Under the pieces are notes generated by a model. That model had not been told where the DNA came from. It was given only the letters and a program-made list of their open reading frames with translations, and searched no databases. Below, piece by piece: positions 1-8,333 of a stretch of 64,000 bases of DNA. Positions within the stretch are counted from its first letter, which is position 1, and every line of letters begins with the position of its first letter. Source of the stretch: Lunatimonas sp. (GTDB lineage: Bacteria; Bacteroidota; Bacteroidia; Cytophagales; Cyclobacteriaceae); assembly GCF_020832325.1 (NCBI RefSeq), contig NZ_JAFIEU010000051.1, positions 248,001 through 312,000 on the forward strand. Direction: 5' to 3'. The position numbers were made by a program, and so were the translations under genes.

Positions 1-270
1 AAGCAGGATCGGGCAAACCGATTAATGGAAGTACAGGAGCAAATATCCTTTGAACTGAACCAGCAAAAAATAGGAAGAACCTACAAGGTATTGATAGATA
101 AAAAGGAGGGAGGCCACTTTGTGGGGCGTACCGAGTTTGATTCCGTAGATGTAGACAACGAAGTACTTATTGATGCCGGGAAGCATTATTGTAGAGTAGG
201 AGATTTTGTTCAAGTAACGATTACCGATGCCACGGAGTTTGACCTCTATGGGGATGTGGTAAGTCAGTAA
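1..270 (+). CDS. rimO: Ribosomal protein S12 methylthiotransferase RimO, C-terminal part
   Basis: Only the last 89 codons are in the window; the frame is open from base 1. RimO is a radical-SAM iron-sulfur enzyme that adds a methylthio group to a conserved aspartate of ribosomal protein S12. What is visible is the end of the radical-SAM part (NRLMEVQEQISFELNQQKIG, the usual linker) followed by a TRAM domain of about 60 residues with KVLIDKKEGGHFVGRTEFDS and a final GDFVQVTITDATEFDLYGDV. The iron-sulfur cysteines lie upstream of the window. MiaB is the main alternative, but the TRAM ending with DLYGDVV is RimO-like. The probable substrate gene, rpsL, is at 47807. Confidence 0.92.
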   Translation, partial: KQDRANRLMEVQEQISFELNQQKIGRTYKVLIDKKEGGHFVGRTEFDSVDVDNEVLIDAGKHYCRVGDFVQVTITDATEFDLYGDVVSQ

Positions 271-366
271 AATCTAAACGCATGGAAGGTTCTGGGTAAA
301 TTCCTATCCATGCTTTTTTTTACCCCCGCATCCTGTAGTTTTAATTTTCTAAAATCCACATTGCCG

Positions 367-1530
367 ATGAAACTAATTGAAGTGACAACTGCTGCCCACC
401 GCAGGGAGTTTTTGCAAATGGCTGTTCGCCTCTACCAAAAGGAGCCTAACTGGATCAGACCCTTGGACAAAGACATCGAGGGTATTTTTGATCCAAACGT
501 AAACAAGTTGTTTAAATCGGGAGGGAAGGCCATCCGATGGTTATTGGTTGACAATTCCGGTAAAACGATCGGAAGAAACGCAGCCTTTGTCAATCCCAAG
601 TGGAAAGAGAAGCAACCTACCGGTGGGATGGGTTTTTTCGATTGTATAGAAGACCAGTCAGCTGCATTCATGCTATTTGACGCGGCCAAAGAGTGGCTTC
701 AGGCCCAAGGAATGGAGGCTATGGATGGACCCGTAAATTTTGGAGAGCGGGATAAATGGTGGGGGCTGCTGGTGGATGGATTTAGTCCCCCAAACTACAA
801 TATGCCTTGGAATTTTACCTACTACAAGGCGTTTTTTGAAGCCTATGGATTTCAGGTGTACTTCAAGCAATTCACCTACATGCGTTCCGTACGGGGGGTA
901 GGCTTTGATCCAAAGATGATAGAGCGGTCTAAAGTCATTTTAGCCGATCCTGATTTTGAATTCAGGTACCTGAAAGGTCAGGAGCTTTGGGATAGGTTTC
1001 CAGAGTACTTCATGACTGTGTATAACAAGGCTTGGGCAAAACATATGGGAAAGAGCATCACCGAGCGGGAAGCCAAACTGATGCTGAGCAAAATGAAGCC
1101 GATCATCGATCCGTATTTGATTTATTTCGGCTTTTATAAAGGAGAACCCATCTCATTCTTTATCAATATCCCGGAAATCAATCAGCTATTTAAGCATGTC
1201 AATGGGAAGCTGGATCTATTGGGCAAGCTGAAATTTTTGTGGAACAAGATCTTTAACCCACCCGACAAGATGCTGGGGTTGGTATTTGGTGTAGTACCGG
1301 AATTTCAGGGCAAAGGGGTGGAAAGTGCCATGATTCTTTCCTATCGGGAATTTCTCGACATCAAAAAACTGAAATACCTCACCATCGAAATGAACTGGAT
1401 CGGTGATTTTAATCCCAAAATGATGCGGGTATGTGAGCAATTATTGGCAGAAATCTACAAAACCCACCATACTTATCGGTATCTGTTTGACCGGGACAGG
1501 CCCTTTGAGCGGCATCCTATTTTCGGGTGA
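367..1530 (+). CDS. GNAT-like N-acetyltransferase family protein, function unknown
   Basis: A 387-residue soluble protein of a family common in Bacteroidota and usually annotated as hypothetical or GNAT-like. The open frame reaches back to 310, but the ATG at 367 (MKLIEVTTAAHRREFL) is where the conserved family start lies, and the upstream codons look like non-coding sequence. The conserved block MEAMDGPVNFGERDKWWG lies near residue 120-135, and the C-terminal third has a GNAT-style acetyl-CoA segment (VFGVVPEFQGKGVESAMI, about residue 305-325). The substrate cannot be told. It abuts the convergent GH92 gene with no bases between the two stop codons. Confidence 0.75.
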   Translation: MKLIEVTTAAHRREFLQMAVRLYQKEPNWIRPLDKDIEGIFDPNVNKLFKSGGKAIRWLLVDNSGKTIGRNAAFVNPKWKEKQPTGGMGFFDCIEDQSAAFMLFDAAKEWLQAQGMEAMDGPVNFGERDKWWGLLVDGFSPPNYNMPWNFTYYKAFFEAYGFQVYFKQFTYMRSVRGVGFDPKMIERSKVILADPDFEFRYLKGQELWDRFPEYFMTVYNKAWAKHMGKSITEREAKLMLSKMKPIIDPYLIYFGFYKGEPISFFINIPEINQLFKHVNGKLDLLGKLKFLWNKIFNPPDKMLGLVFGVVPEFQGKGVESAMILSYREFLDIKKLKYLTIEMNWIGDFNPKMMRVCEQLLAEIYKTHHTYRYLFDRDRPFERHPIFG

Positions 1531-3816
1531 TTACGGATTAGGCGACATTTCCAGTGTTAAGGTGCCTCCTTGAATGAGTTCTTCATGTCGGATGCCAAAA
1601 CCAACCAAGGGCTGCCCATTCCACCGCTTTTCTCGGACAAAGTAGTGATCCTGGGCATTGTTATTAGATTCGATGGTGAAGCTTCCTCCGGGATAATAAT
1701 CTGGATGCAGGGAAATGATGGTTTTATCAAATAGTGGACTGCCAAGTTCGTAGAGGGGATTCTCCTCGGTACCGCCGTTCATCTGAAAGATACCGATTTT
1801 CATCAGCACAGAAAGAGAACCCATAAGGCCTTGGTCTTCGTCTCCATTGTATCCCAAATCCGTGCTGAGGGCACTGAATGCCTTGTTTACCACTTTTCTA
1901 GACCAGCTTTGCGTTAAATCTGGCCTGCCCAGGTGGTTGAAAATAAATGCTGTCTGCATAGAGGGCTGATTGCCGTAGTTAATGGGGATCCTTCGATATT
2001 CGGGATGGGTCTCTACTGCGTGCGAGGTTCCGGAGGTAAAGCCCAGTGCTTCTGCGGTTTCAAACTGCTCATTCAGTTTTTCGACAGCCTTTTCATCACC
2101 GCCCATCAGTACAGCCAACCCCCTAAGGTCATGGGGGACAAACCAAGTGAATTGTGCACCGTTTGCTTCTACATATCCCTGCCCGTAATCGTAGGGGTCA
2201 AAAGGGGTTAGCCATTCGCCATGTACGTCTTTGGGGCGTATCCAGGTGGATTCCGGATCGTAGAGGTTTAGGTAGTTTCTAGACCGCTGTTCGAAATAGG
2301 CAGCATCCTCCGTTTTTCCCAGTGCCATTGCCAGTTGAGCCAATGTCCAATCTTGGTAGCTATATTCCAGCGTTTGACCGGCTCCCTGTTCGTGAAAGCC
2401 GAATCTTCCTCGGGGATTGGGGTAGGGAACGTACCCCAGTTCCAGGTAATCTTCCACGTTGCCGCCCATTGATGTGTTGTGTTCGTACCCTGCCTTACTC
2501 ATCATGCCGCCTGGCAGGTGGTTTTTCTTTAGCCCTTCATAGGCCAATCCTACATCGAAGGATCGGATTCCTTTTTGGTAAGCGGAAACGAAAAATGGAG
2601 TGGAAGACGCGCCGGTCATCACATAGGTGTAATTTCCACCAGAAGGACCCCTCGGGATGAGCCCTCCGTCTTTGTAATATTGCAGGAAGCTATTAGTGAA
2701 TTCATCCATGATATCGGGATATACCAAGCTCCATAATACGCCGATCGTCCATTGTGCTCCCCAAAAGGAGTCCGAATTAAAATGCCGGAAGAGCGGTTTG
2801 CCACTATCATCCAGGGGAAGTTGACCGATGCGGAAGGCCTCGCCTGTATTGTCTGGGTAGGCGCCGTTTACATCGGACAGGGTTCTTCTACCCTGCAGTG
2901 CTTTCCAAAGGTCGGTATAGAACCTACGCCGTTGCGTGTCGCTGCCTCCTGTTACTTCTATTCTGCCCAGCATATCATTCCAGACTGCTTGGGTTTCGTG
3001 GACCACCTGTTGGAAGTCCCAGTGCGGCAACTCTGAAACCAAATTCAGCGCAGCATTGTCAGGGCTTGTGTAGGAAATGGCGACCTTCATCTGAACAGGT
3101 TTGTCGTCTGCCGGTTCCACCTCCACGATGCGATGAGCTACTTCATCGTGGTCGATGACCGCACGTATATCACGGTCCAGTTCAACGTGGAAATATACCG
3201 TAATCGGTTTGGGCCTGCGAATGGTCGGTAGGTTGGTTACGCTGCCTTTCAGTTGGCGGGGGCCGGTTTGTTCCAGCTCACCTTCGGCGATTTCACTAGG
3301 TCCGAGCATGCCGCCAAGATGAAAAAGGATGCCAGATCGGCTCCCTTTCGGAAAGGTGTATCGGTGTATCCCCACCCTGTGCGTAGCACTCAACTCAGCC
3401 TGTATGTCGTATCGGTCCAAAAATACCGAATGATACCCCGGCTCAACCAGCTCTCGGTCATGGCTAAATTTAGAGTAGTAGTCAGAAAAGAGGTCGATCG
3501 CTTGATCTCCCAACGTCACTGGCATGACAGACACTCCGGACATCTGCCAGGCATGGATGTGGCTGAATCCTTTGATGGTATCCGTATCGTACCGGTATCC
3601 TGCTCCCCAAGCCCCGTCTATCTGTGTATCGGGACTTAGGTTTACCATTCCAAACGGTCGCGTAGCAGAACTGAAATAAAACCACCTGGAGTTGGCGGCA
3701 TCTAACAGGGGATAGACCAGCTTTACCGGCGGAACGGTAGTTGCCGCTTTTTGCTTTTTTCCGCAAGACGAAATCAAGGCGGAGACGATGGCAACTATGA
3801 GCAAAATCTGTTTCAT
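1531..3816 (-). CDS. GH92 family alpha-mannosidase, lipoprotein
   Basis: A 761-residue glycoside hydrolase of family 92, calcium-dependent exo-acting alpha-mannosidases that trim mannose from glycans such as N-glycans. The start MKQILLIVAIVSALISSC is a lipoprotein signal with lipobox cysteine C18, so the enzyme should be anchored in the outer membrane or periplasm. Family hallmarks include YPLLDAANSRWFYFSSATRP near the start, FSHIHAWQMSGV, a middle block with FNSDSFWGAQWTIGVLWSLV, and QGYVEANGAQFTWFVPHDL toward the end. Full length for the family. No SusC/SusD pair is beside it, so it is not in a classical polysaccharide utilization locus here; galE follows upstream on the same strand with 35 bases between. 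Exact linkage specificity is not predictable. Confidence 0.92.
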   Translation of the reverse strand: MKQILLIVAIVSALISSCGKKQKAATTVPPVKLVYPLLDAANSRWFYFSSATRPFGMVNLSPDTQIDGAWGAGYRYDTDTIKGFSHIHAWQMSGVSVMPVTLGDQAIDLFSDYYSKFSHDRELVEPGYHSVFLDRYDIQAELSATHRVGIHRYTFPKGSRSGILFHLGGMLGPSEIAEGELEQTGPRQLKGSVTNLPTIRRPKPITVYFHVELDRDIRAVIDHDEVAHRIVEVEPADDKPVQMKVAISYTSPDNAALNLVSELPHWDFQQVVHETQAVWNDMLGRIEVTGGSDTQRRRFYTDLWKALQGRRTLSDVNGAYPDNTGEAFRIGQLPLDDSGKPLFRHFNSDSFWGAQWTIGVLWSLVYPDIMDEFTNSFLQYYKDGGLIPRGPSGGNYTYVMTGASSTPFFVSAYQKGIRSFDVGLAYEGLKKNHLPGGMMSKAGYEHNTSMGGNVEDYLELGYVPYPNPRGRFGFHEQGAGQTLEYSYQDWTLAQLAMALGKTEDAAYFEQRSRNYLNLYDPESTWIRPKDVHGEWLTPFDPYDYGQGYVEANGAQFTWFVPHDLRGLAVLMGGDEKAVEKLNEQFETAEALGFTSGTSHAVETHPEYRRIPINYGNQPSMQTAFIFNHLGRPDLTQSWSRKVVNKAFSALSTDLGYNGDEDQGLMGSLSVLMKIGIFQMNGGTEENPLYELGSPLFDKTIISLHPDYYPGGSFTIESNNNAQDHYFVREKRWNGQPLVGFGIRHEELIQGGTLTLEMSPNP

Positions 3817-3851
3817 GGCAAAGCAGTCAAATGCGCAAGGCTATGTATAGG

Positions 3852-4868
3852 TTATTTTTTTGAAAGGGCAAGTTGCCAGTTCCAACTGTCCCTAAGGGCA
3901 TCTTCCAGCGAGAATTGCGGATTCCAGTTTAGTTTTTCGCCAATTTTGGTGGTATCAGCCCAAACTTTTACCACGTCTCCAGGTCTTCTAGGGCCGATTT
4001 GGTAGTTCAGGGGTTTTCCGCTTACTTTTTCGAAGGCCTGTATGACTTCCAAGACCGTATTCCCATTACCGGTTCCCACGTTAAATAAGTCGTAAAAACT
4101 ACCAGGTTTGTCGTTCAGGTATTCCAATGCTTTCAAGTGTGCGTCAGCCAGGTCCAACACGTGGATATAGTCCCTCACGCAGGTGCCGTCGGGTGTGTCG
4201 TAATCGTTTCCAAAAACGGTTAATTTCTCCCGTATTCCGATACCGGTTTGGGTAACAAACGGAATCAGGTTTGCGGGAACTCCAAGGGGAAGCTCTCCTA
4301 TCAATGCGGAAGGATGCGCTCCGATAGGGTTGAAATAACGCAGAGAAATAATTCGTGTGCCGGCACCACTCTTGGTGACATCAGCTAAAATGTCCTCACA
4401 TATTTTTTTCGTATTTCCATAGGGACTTTCCGCTTCTTTACGTGGAGTAGTTTCTCTTACAGGGAGCTCATCCGGTTGTCCGTATACGGTGCAGGATGAG
4501 GAAAAAACCAGGTCATTTACACCAAATTCCGCCATTGTTTCGAGCAACACCACGAGGGAACCTACGTTGTTGCGGTAGTATTTTAGTGGTACGGCAGTAC
4601 TTTCACCTACGGCTTTATTTGCCGCAAAGTGGATAACACCTTTGAGTTGGTGTTCAGAAAAAATCTGCTTCATTAGTGCTTGGTCATTGCAATCACCCTC
4701 GTAGTAGGGTACCTCTTGGTTTAGGATGGTTTTTAGGCCTTCTAAAACCGACTTGTCTGAATTTGAAAAATCATCGATGATGATAGGGAGATACCCTGCT
4801 TCTACCAGGGTAACGGCGGTGTGCGAGCCGATATAGCCCGCGCCACCAGTGATCAAAATTTTTTCCAT
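3852..4868 (-). CDS. galE: UDP-glucose 4-epimerase GalE
   Basis: A 338-residue short-chain dehydrogenase-type epimerase that interconverts UDP-glucose and UDP-galactose using bound NAD. The Rossmann motif GGAGYIG is at residues 8-14, and the catalytic serine, tyrosine and lysine correspond to S125 (FSSSCTVYG), Y150 and K154 (SPYGNTKK). The open frame runs upstream to 5147, but that region overlaps the divergent rpsU gene and promoter; the ATG at 4868 (MEKILITGG) is the family start. It supplies UDP-galactose for surface glycans or the Leloir pathway. GH92 lies downstream on the same strand and may be co-transcribed. Confidence 0.95.
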   Translation of the reverse strand: MEKILITGGAGYIGSHTAVTLVEAGYLPIIIDDFSNSDKSVLEGLKTILNQEVPYYEGDCNDQALMKQIFSEHQLKGVIHFAANKAVGESTAVPLKYYRNNVGSLVVLLETMAEFGVNDLVFSSSCTVYGQPDELPVRETTPRKEAESPYGNTKKICEDILADVTKSGAGTRIISLRYFNPIGAHPSALIGELPLGVPANLIPFVTQTGIGIREKLTVFGNDYDTPDGTCVRDYIHVLDLADAHLKALEYLNDKPGSFYDLFNVGTGNGNTVLEVIQAFEKVSGKPLNYQIGPRRPGDVVKVWADTTKIGEKLNWNPQFSLEDALRDSWNWQLALSKK

Positions 4869-4943
4869 TTTCAAATATAGCCGTTTCGGTGGTCCTTCAA
4901 AAATCCCTACAGGAGAAAAAAGAAAAGCATCTGCGGATAAGTT

Positions 4944-4972
4944 TTTGTTTTTCAAAAGTATCCTTAACTTTG
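4944..4972 (+). promoter_or_regulatory. rpsU promoter (Bacteroidota type)
   Basis: A -7 box TAACTTTG at 4965-4972 fits TAnnTTTG exactly; a TTTG at 4944-4947 is a -33 candidate with a slightly short 17-base spacer. Start of transcription is expected about 5-8 bases after the -7 box, so the 5' leader of rpsU would be under 20 bases and begin at or just before its Shine-Dalgarno sequence. Confidence 0.7.
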
Positions 4973-4979
4973 CACCTCG

Positions 4980-4989
4980 AAAGGGGGTG
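4980..4989 (+). promoter_or_regulatory. Extended Shine-Dalgarno of rpsU
   Basis: AAAGGGGGTG lies 6 bases before the ATG. It can pair with the anti-Shine-Dalgarno tail of 16S rRNA over about ten bases with one G-U wobble. Other genes here have A-rich leaders without such a site. In Flavobacterium an extended Shine-Dalgarno on rpsU lets ribosomes that lack S21 translate the mRNA preferentially (autoregulation); the same arrangement is inferred here. Confidence 0.75.
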
Positions 4990-4995
4990 TACCAT

Positions 4996-5190
4996 ATGAT
5001 AGTTGTAAACGTAAAAGAAAACGAATCCATCGAAAAAGCGCTTAAGCGTTTTAAGAAGAAGTTTGACAAAACCGGCGTGATCCGGGAGTTGAGGGGCAGG
5101 CAGCATTTTGAAAAGCCTTCCGTGACACGTAGAAACGAAGTCATCAAAGCTTCTTACATTCAGCGATTGAGGGACGAAGAAGGGAAATAA
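4996..5190 (+). CDS. rpsU: 30S ribosomal protein S21
   Basis: A 64-residue basic protein (MIVVNVKENESIEKALKRF then RELRGRQHFEKPS) that matches bS21. In Bacteroidota, S21 together with S18 and S6 holds the 16S rRNA 3' tail in a pocket, which explains why these ribosomes largely ignore Shine-Dalgarno sequences. The ATG at 4996 follows a strong Shine-Dalgarno and gives the family N-terminus; an in-frame extension to 4849 would run through the promoter and galE start and is rejected. xerC and hpf follow in the same direction, 59 bases downstream, and are probably co-transcribed. Confidence 0.95.
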   Translation: MIVVNVKENESIEKALKRFKKKFDKTGVIRELRGRQHFEKPSVTRRNEVIKASYIQRLRDEEGK

Positions 5191-5249
5191 GCCTTTTTCT
5201 TCGCATTCATAAAAAACATTTAGCATATTGGTGGTACAAAACCATCGAT

Positions 5250-6134
5250 ATGCTATTTTCTTTTTTAACCCATTTGGAATACGAAAAGCGGTCTAGTGCG
5301 CACACGGTTGCGGCATACCGTCATGATCTACAGCAGTTTAGCGATTTTTTGAAAGGAGCCTTTGAGCTTGAGGATACCACTCAAGTAGGACATGCAGAGA
5401 TACGGGCCTGGATGGTGGATCTGATCGAGCAAGGACTAGCAGCTGCTACTGTAAATAGAAAAATAGCTACCCTAAAGTCGTACTATAAATTCCTGCTTCG
5501 ATCCGGCGAGATCGATAAGGATCCGACCTTTAAAATTAAATCCCTCAAGAAGCCACGGCGATTACCGGCGTTTATCCAAGAGGCGGCCATCGACAAGATC
5601 TTGGACGAATGGGCATATTCGGATGATTTTGAAGGACAGCGAGACCGGATGGTCATAGAGTTTTTATACCTGACGGGAGTCCGGCTTTCCGAATTAATCG
5701 GACTGCAATGGAGGCAGGTGGATTTGCAAAAAGGAGAAGTGAAAGTATTGGGTAAGGGGAAAAAATATAGAATTATACCGATATCTAATTCGTTATTGAA
5801 AAATATAATTCGGTATCAAAAACTATTTCGGGAAACATTTTCAAATGTATCAGAAAGTGACTATTTTATCGTTAGAATTACTAGGGAACCCACATATCCT
5901 ATGTTGATTTATCGAATCGTAAGAAATCAGTTGGACCTTTTTGTACAGACCACCAAGCGCAGTCCACACGTGTTGCGTCACACTTTTGCTACCCATTTGC
6001 TGAATAAAGGGGCGGATCTCAACGCTGTGAAAGATCTGCTGGGCCATGCCAGTTTGGCGGCTACTCAGGTCTATACCCACAACTCCATAGAGAAACTGAA
6101 GGCTGTGTTTGAACAGGCACATCCTAAAGCGTAA
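5250..6134 (+). CDS. xerC: Tyrosine recombinase XerC-like
   Basis: A 294-residue site-specific recombinase of the Xer family, expected to resolve chromosome dimers at dif together with XerD. The N-terminal SAM-like core-binding domain covers about residues 1-90 and the catalytic domain about 105-290. The full catalytic set is visible: R145 (TGVRLSE), K169, H240 and R243 (HVLRHTFATH), H266 (LLGHASL) and nucleophile Y275 (TQVYTH). Its place between rpsU and hpf is the conserved Bacteroidota housekeeping position, so it is not evidence of an integrated element. Which of the XerC/XerD roles it plays cannot be proven from sequence alone. Confidence 0.88.
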   Translation: MLFSFLTHLEYEKRSSAHTVAAYRHDLQQFSDFLKGAFELEDTTQVGHAEIRAWMVDLIEQGLAAATVNRKIATLKSYYKFLLRSGEIDKDPTFKIKSLKKPRRLPAFIQEAAIDKILDEWAYSDDFEGQRDRMVIEFLYLTGVRLSELIGLQWRQVDLQKGEVKVLGKGKKYRIIPISNSLLKNIIRYQKLFRETFSNVSESDYFIVRITREPTYPMLIYRIVRNQLDLFVQTTKRSPHVLRHTFATHLLNKGADLNAVKDLLGHASLAATQVYTHNSIEKLKAVFEQAHPKA

Positions 6135-6159
6135 ATAAAAGTATAACTTTTAACCGATC

Positions 6160-6471
6160 ATGATTATGAAATTACAGATGCATTCCATTCATTTCGACGC
6201 AGATCAAAAGCTGCTCAATTTTATCCAGAAAAAAGCGGATAAATTGGACACCTATTACGATCAGATAATTGACGGGGAGGTCTTTTTGAGGTTAGATAAA
6301 AACGATCGAAGTGAAAACAAAATCGTTGAGATAAAACTGAATGTGCCCGGAAAGCAACTTTTTGCTAAAAATCAAAGTGATTCGTTTGAGGCGGCTACTG
6401 ACGAAGCCATTGAAGGCCTCAGGCGACAAATAAAAAAACACAAGGAGAAATTAATCCTTGCCAAGCAATAA
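6160..6471 (+). CDS. hpf: Ribosome hibernation promoting factor, short form (HPF/RaiA)
   Basis: A 103-residue protein of the HPF/YfiA family that binds the 30S decoding region in slow growth and blocks or dimerizes ribosomes. It shows the fold pattern MQMHSIHFDADQKLLNFI-like start, an acidic middle (GEVFLRLDKNDRSENKIVEI) and the helix ending EAIEGLRRQIKKHKEK. It is the short type, lacking the C-terminal dimerization domain of long HPF. The start could be 6160 or the ATG at 6166 (MKLQMHS). It is the third gene after rpsU and xerC and is followed by a terminator. Confidence 0.92.
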   Translation: MIMKLQMHSIHFDADQKLLNFIQKKADKLDTYYDQIIDGEVFLRLDKNDRSENKIVEIKLNVPGKQLFAKNQSDSFEAATDEAIEGLRRQIKKHKEKLILAKQ

Positions 6472-6499
6472 ACGGTTTTTCCGTAGTAAGCATGCTAGC

Positions 6500-6531
6500 A
6501 GGCTGTCCGAAATGTTGGGCAGCCTTTTTTT
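6500..6531 (+). terminator. Rho-independent terminator after hpf
   Basis: Stem AGGCTGTCC / GGGCAGCCT (9 bp, one G-T wobble), loop of 8, followed by seven T. It sits between convergent genes and its T-tract touches the stop codon of the GT39 gene at 6530. Confidence 0.88.
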
Positions 6532-8266
6532 AGGGTGTTACGAGATAGTATTTTTTTGTAAGTTCGTGTCTCCTCGCAGCGGTATCTCCCTCCAAAATGC
6601 TTTCCCAGATAGCCAGAATAAACTTTGGATCCCAGTTTTGAGCGGCTACCTCTATCTTTACATCGTCTAGAGGGAGCTGTGCGATGGCTGTTTCATCGCA
6701 CAACAAATAGTCATAATCCTCCCAGTTCGGATTTTCACGGTCCAGGTTTATCAGTTCGTGGTCTAGGTCCAGTCCAATGCGGATTTTGCTGCTATGATGG
6801 GGGTTTCCGATAAACCCGATTTGTGTATTGTGGGGGATTCCTTTTTGGTCAACGAATTCATCCACTTGAGTCCCTTGGTCTGGGATAGATAGGGGGTAGG
6901 AAACCAGACTACCGTTAAAAAAGAGGAGCATCATGGAAATACCCAAGTAGGGCATATCCACCTGCCTGCGTACTAAAACGGTTACGACGGCACTTGTCAA
7001 AACCAAACCGATCGCCCATTGAAGGATAAGATGTGGAGGGCTTTGCATTCCTAGGTTCATGTAAAGCCCTACAGTGAGGACTAAGAAATTGATTGCCACG
7101 AATAGGCTGACGAGAAAGCGCAGTGTTATCCTGGAGGTGTTTGTATCTCTGAGTACCAACCAAGCAAATGCGACTACCGATACGGGGTAAACCGGTAAGA
7201 GGTATCGATCGTAAAAGGTGCTAACCAATCCAGTCATAAGTAGGATGGCAACGGTCCAGCTGATGGCAAAGCCGAGAAAAGCTGCATTTTTTTCAAGGGT
7301 TTCGCGCATAGATGGCAGATGTTGCCTTCTGAAGAAAAATATCCACGGAGTGAATAGCGCTATCAGCACCCCGAGTCCATAGAGTAGGTGGCGGCTGACT
7401 TGGCCGATTTTACTGCCAACCCGGATGCCTACTTGGTCATCAAAGAACGAGTACAGATAGGTGGGGCCAAATTGAACATACATGGCGATAAACCAAAACA
7501 GCCCAATAACGATTGCCGAAACCAGTGCGGGCGGATACAGAAGCTGCTTGACCGATACGCGACTCCAGGGGTTTATCGCTAGGTAGAGGATTGCGACGGC
7601 CCCCAGTGCAAAGGCGGGTAATCCCTTTACGGCAAAAGCCATTCCCAATCCTAGGTAGAGTAGCCAAAGGTGGCGTTTGGAGGTAGTAGAAGGATTTTTT
7701 AGTAGGCCGACGATCCCTACGGCACTCAGAGAAAGGAAGCAAACCAATAGGATGTCTGGAATGGCCCGCGAGCTGCTGAATATCACTAGCGGCTGAGAGG
7801 CGACAATCCAAGCAGCCGTGGAGGCAATTTTTTTATTGCTACTCGCTGTTTTAGCGATCAGGTAGGTAAGCCCTACCAAGCTCGTTCCAAACAAAAGGAA
7901 GAAGATCCTGGAGGAGAACGGAGAAATTCCGAAAATTTGAAAACCAGCAAGAACGGTCCAATAGGTTAGGATTGGTTTCTTAAAACGCAGTTCTCCATTA
8001 CCCAAATAGGTGGTAAAATAGTCTCTATTTTTTAACATTTGGATGCTTGCATCCGTATAGTACATCTCGTCGGGGTAATGGAAGTGAAAATTCAAGGAAA
8101 ATGGCGCAATCAGCGCGAAAAACACGCACATGATGAACCAAGGAGAATCCAGCCACCCGATGGGATTGCTAATGGTACGTTTCAACACGGTTATTGGATA
8201 GATGAAGCATCTTAAATCTACGTAATTGAGACCTGATTTAAGCATAAATAAATGATAAAACAACAT
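6530..8266 (-). CDS. GT39-like membrane glycosyltransferase
   Basis: A 578-residue polytopic membrane protein of the ArnT/PMT_2 type, which transfers sugars from a polyprenyl-phosphate donor to an acceptor on the outer face of the inner membrane. The first extracytoplasmic loop carries the acidic motif HYPDEMYYTDAS (about residues 63-74), followed by LRFKKPILTYW, both typical of the family, then roughly ten hydrophobic segments and a soluble C-terminal domain ending about 140 residues after the last helix. The start at 8266 is the longest; a nearby ATG (MLKSGLNY) is possible. Acceptor (lipid A, protein or other glycan) unknown. It is divergent from a second GT39 gene 67 bases away. Confidence 0.85.
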   Translation of the reverse strand: MLFYHLFMLKSGLNYVDLRCFIYPITVLKRTISNPIGWLDSPWFIMCVFFALIAPFSLNFHFHYPDEMYYTDASIQMLKNRDYFTTYLGNGELRFKKPILTYWTVLAGFQIFGISPFSSRIFFLLFGTSLVGLTYLIAKTASSNKKIASTAAWIVASQPLVIFSSSRAIPDILLVCFLSLSAVGIVGLLKNPSTTSKRHLWLLYLGLGMAFAVKGLPAFALGAVAILYLAINPWSRVSVKQLLYPPALVSAIVIGLFWFIAMYVQFGPTYLYSFFDDQVGIRVGSKIGQVSRHLLYGLGVLIALFTPWIFFFRRQHLPSMRETLEKNAAFLGFAISWTVAILLMTGLVSTFYDRYLLPVYPVSVVAFAWLVLRDTNTSRITLRFLVSLFVAINFLVLTVGLYMNLGMQSPPHLILQWAIGLVLTSAVVTVLVRRQVDMPYLGISMMLLFFNGSLVSYPLSIPDQGTQVDEFVDQKGIPHNTQIGFIGNPHHSSKIRIGLDLDHELINLDRENPNWEDYDYLLCDETAIAQLPLDDVKIEVAAQNWDPKFILAIWESILEGDTAARRHELTKKYYLVTP

Positions 8267-8333
8267 CGTTTTTCCGAGGCGATGGTAGTGGATGGTTAGC
8301 GGATGATTTTTCGGGTAGATAAAATAGGTTTTT

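Noticed and set aside
4849-4995. N-terminal extension of rpsU
   Set aside because: The extension covers the galE start, the rpsU promoter and the Shine-Dalgarno; S21 proteins are about 64 residues.
4869-5147. N-terminal extension of galE
   Set aside because: It overlaps rpsU on the other strand and precedes the Rossmann motif by about 90 non-conserved residues.
5250-6134. The tyrosine recombinase as integrase of a mobile element
   Set aside because: It has XerC-like length and motifs and sits in the conserved rpsU-xerC-hpf position; no attachment repeats, phage or conjugation genes are nearby.
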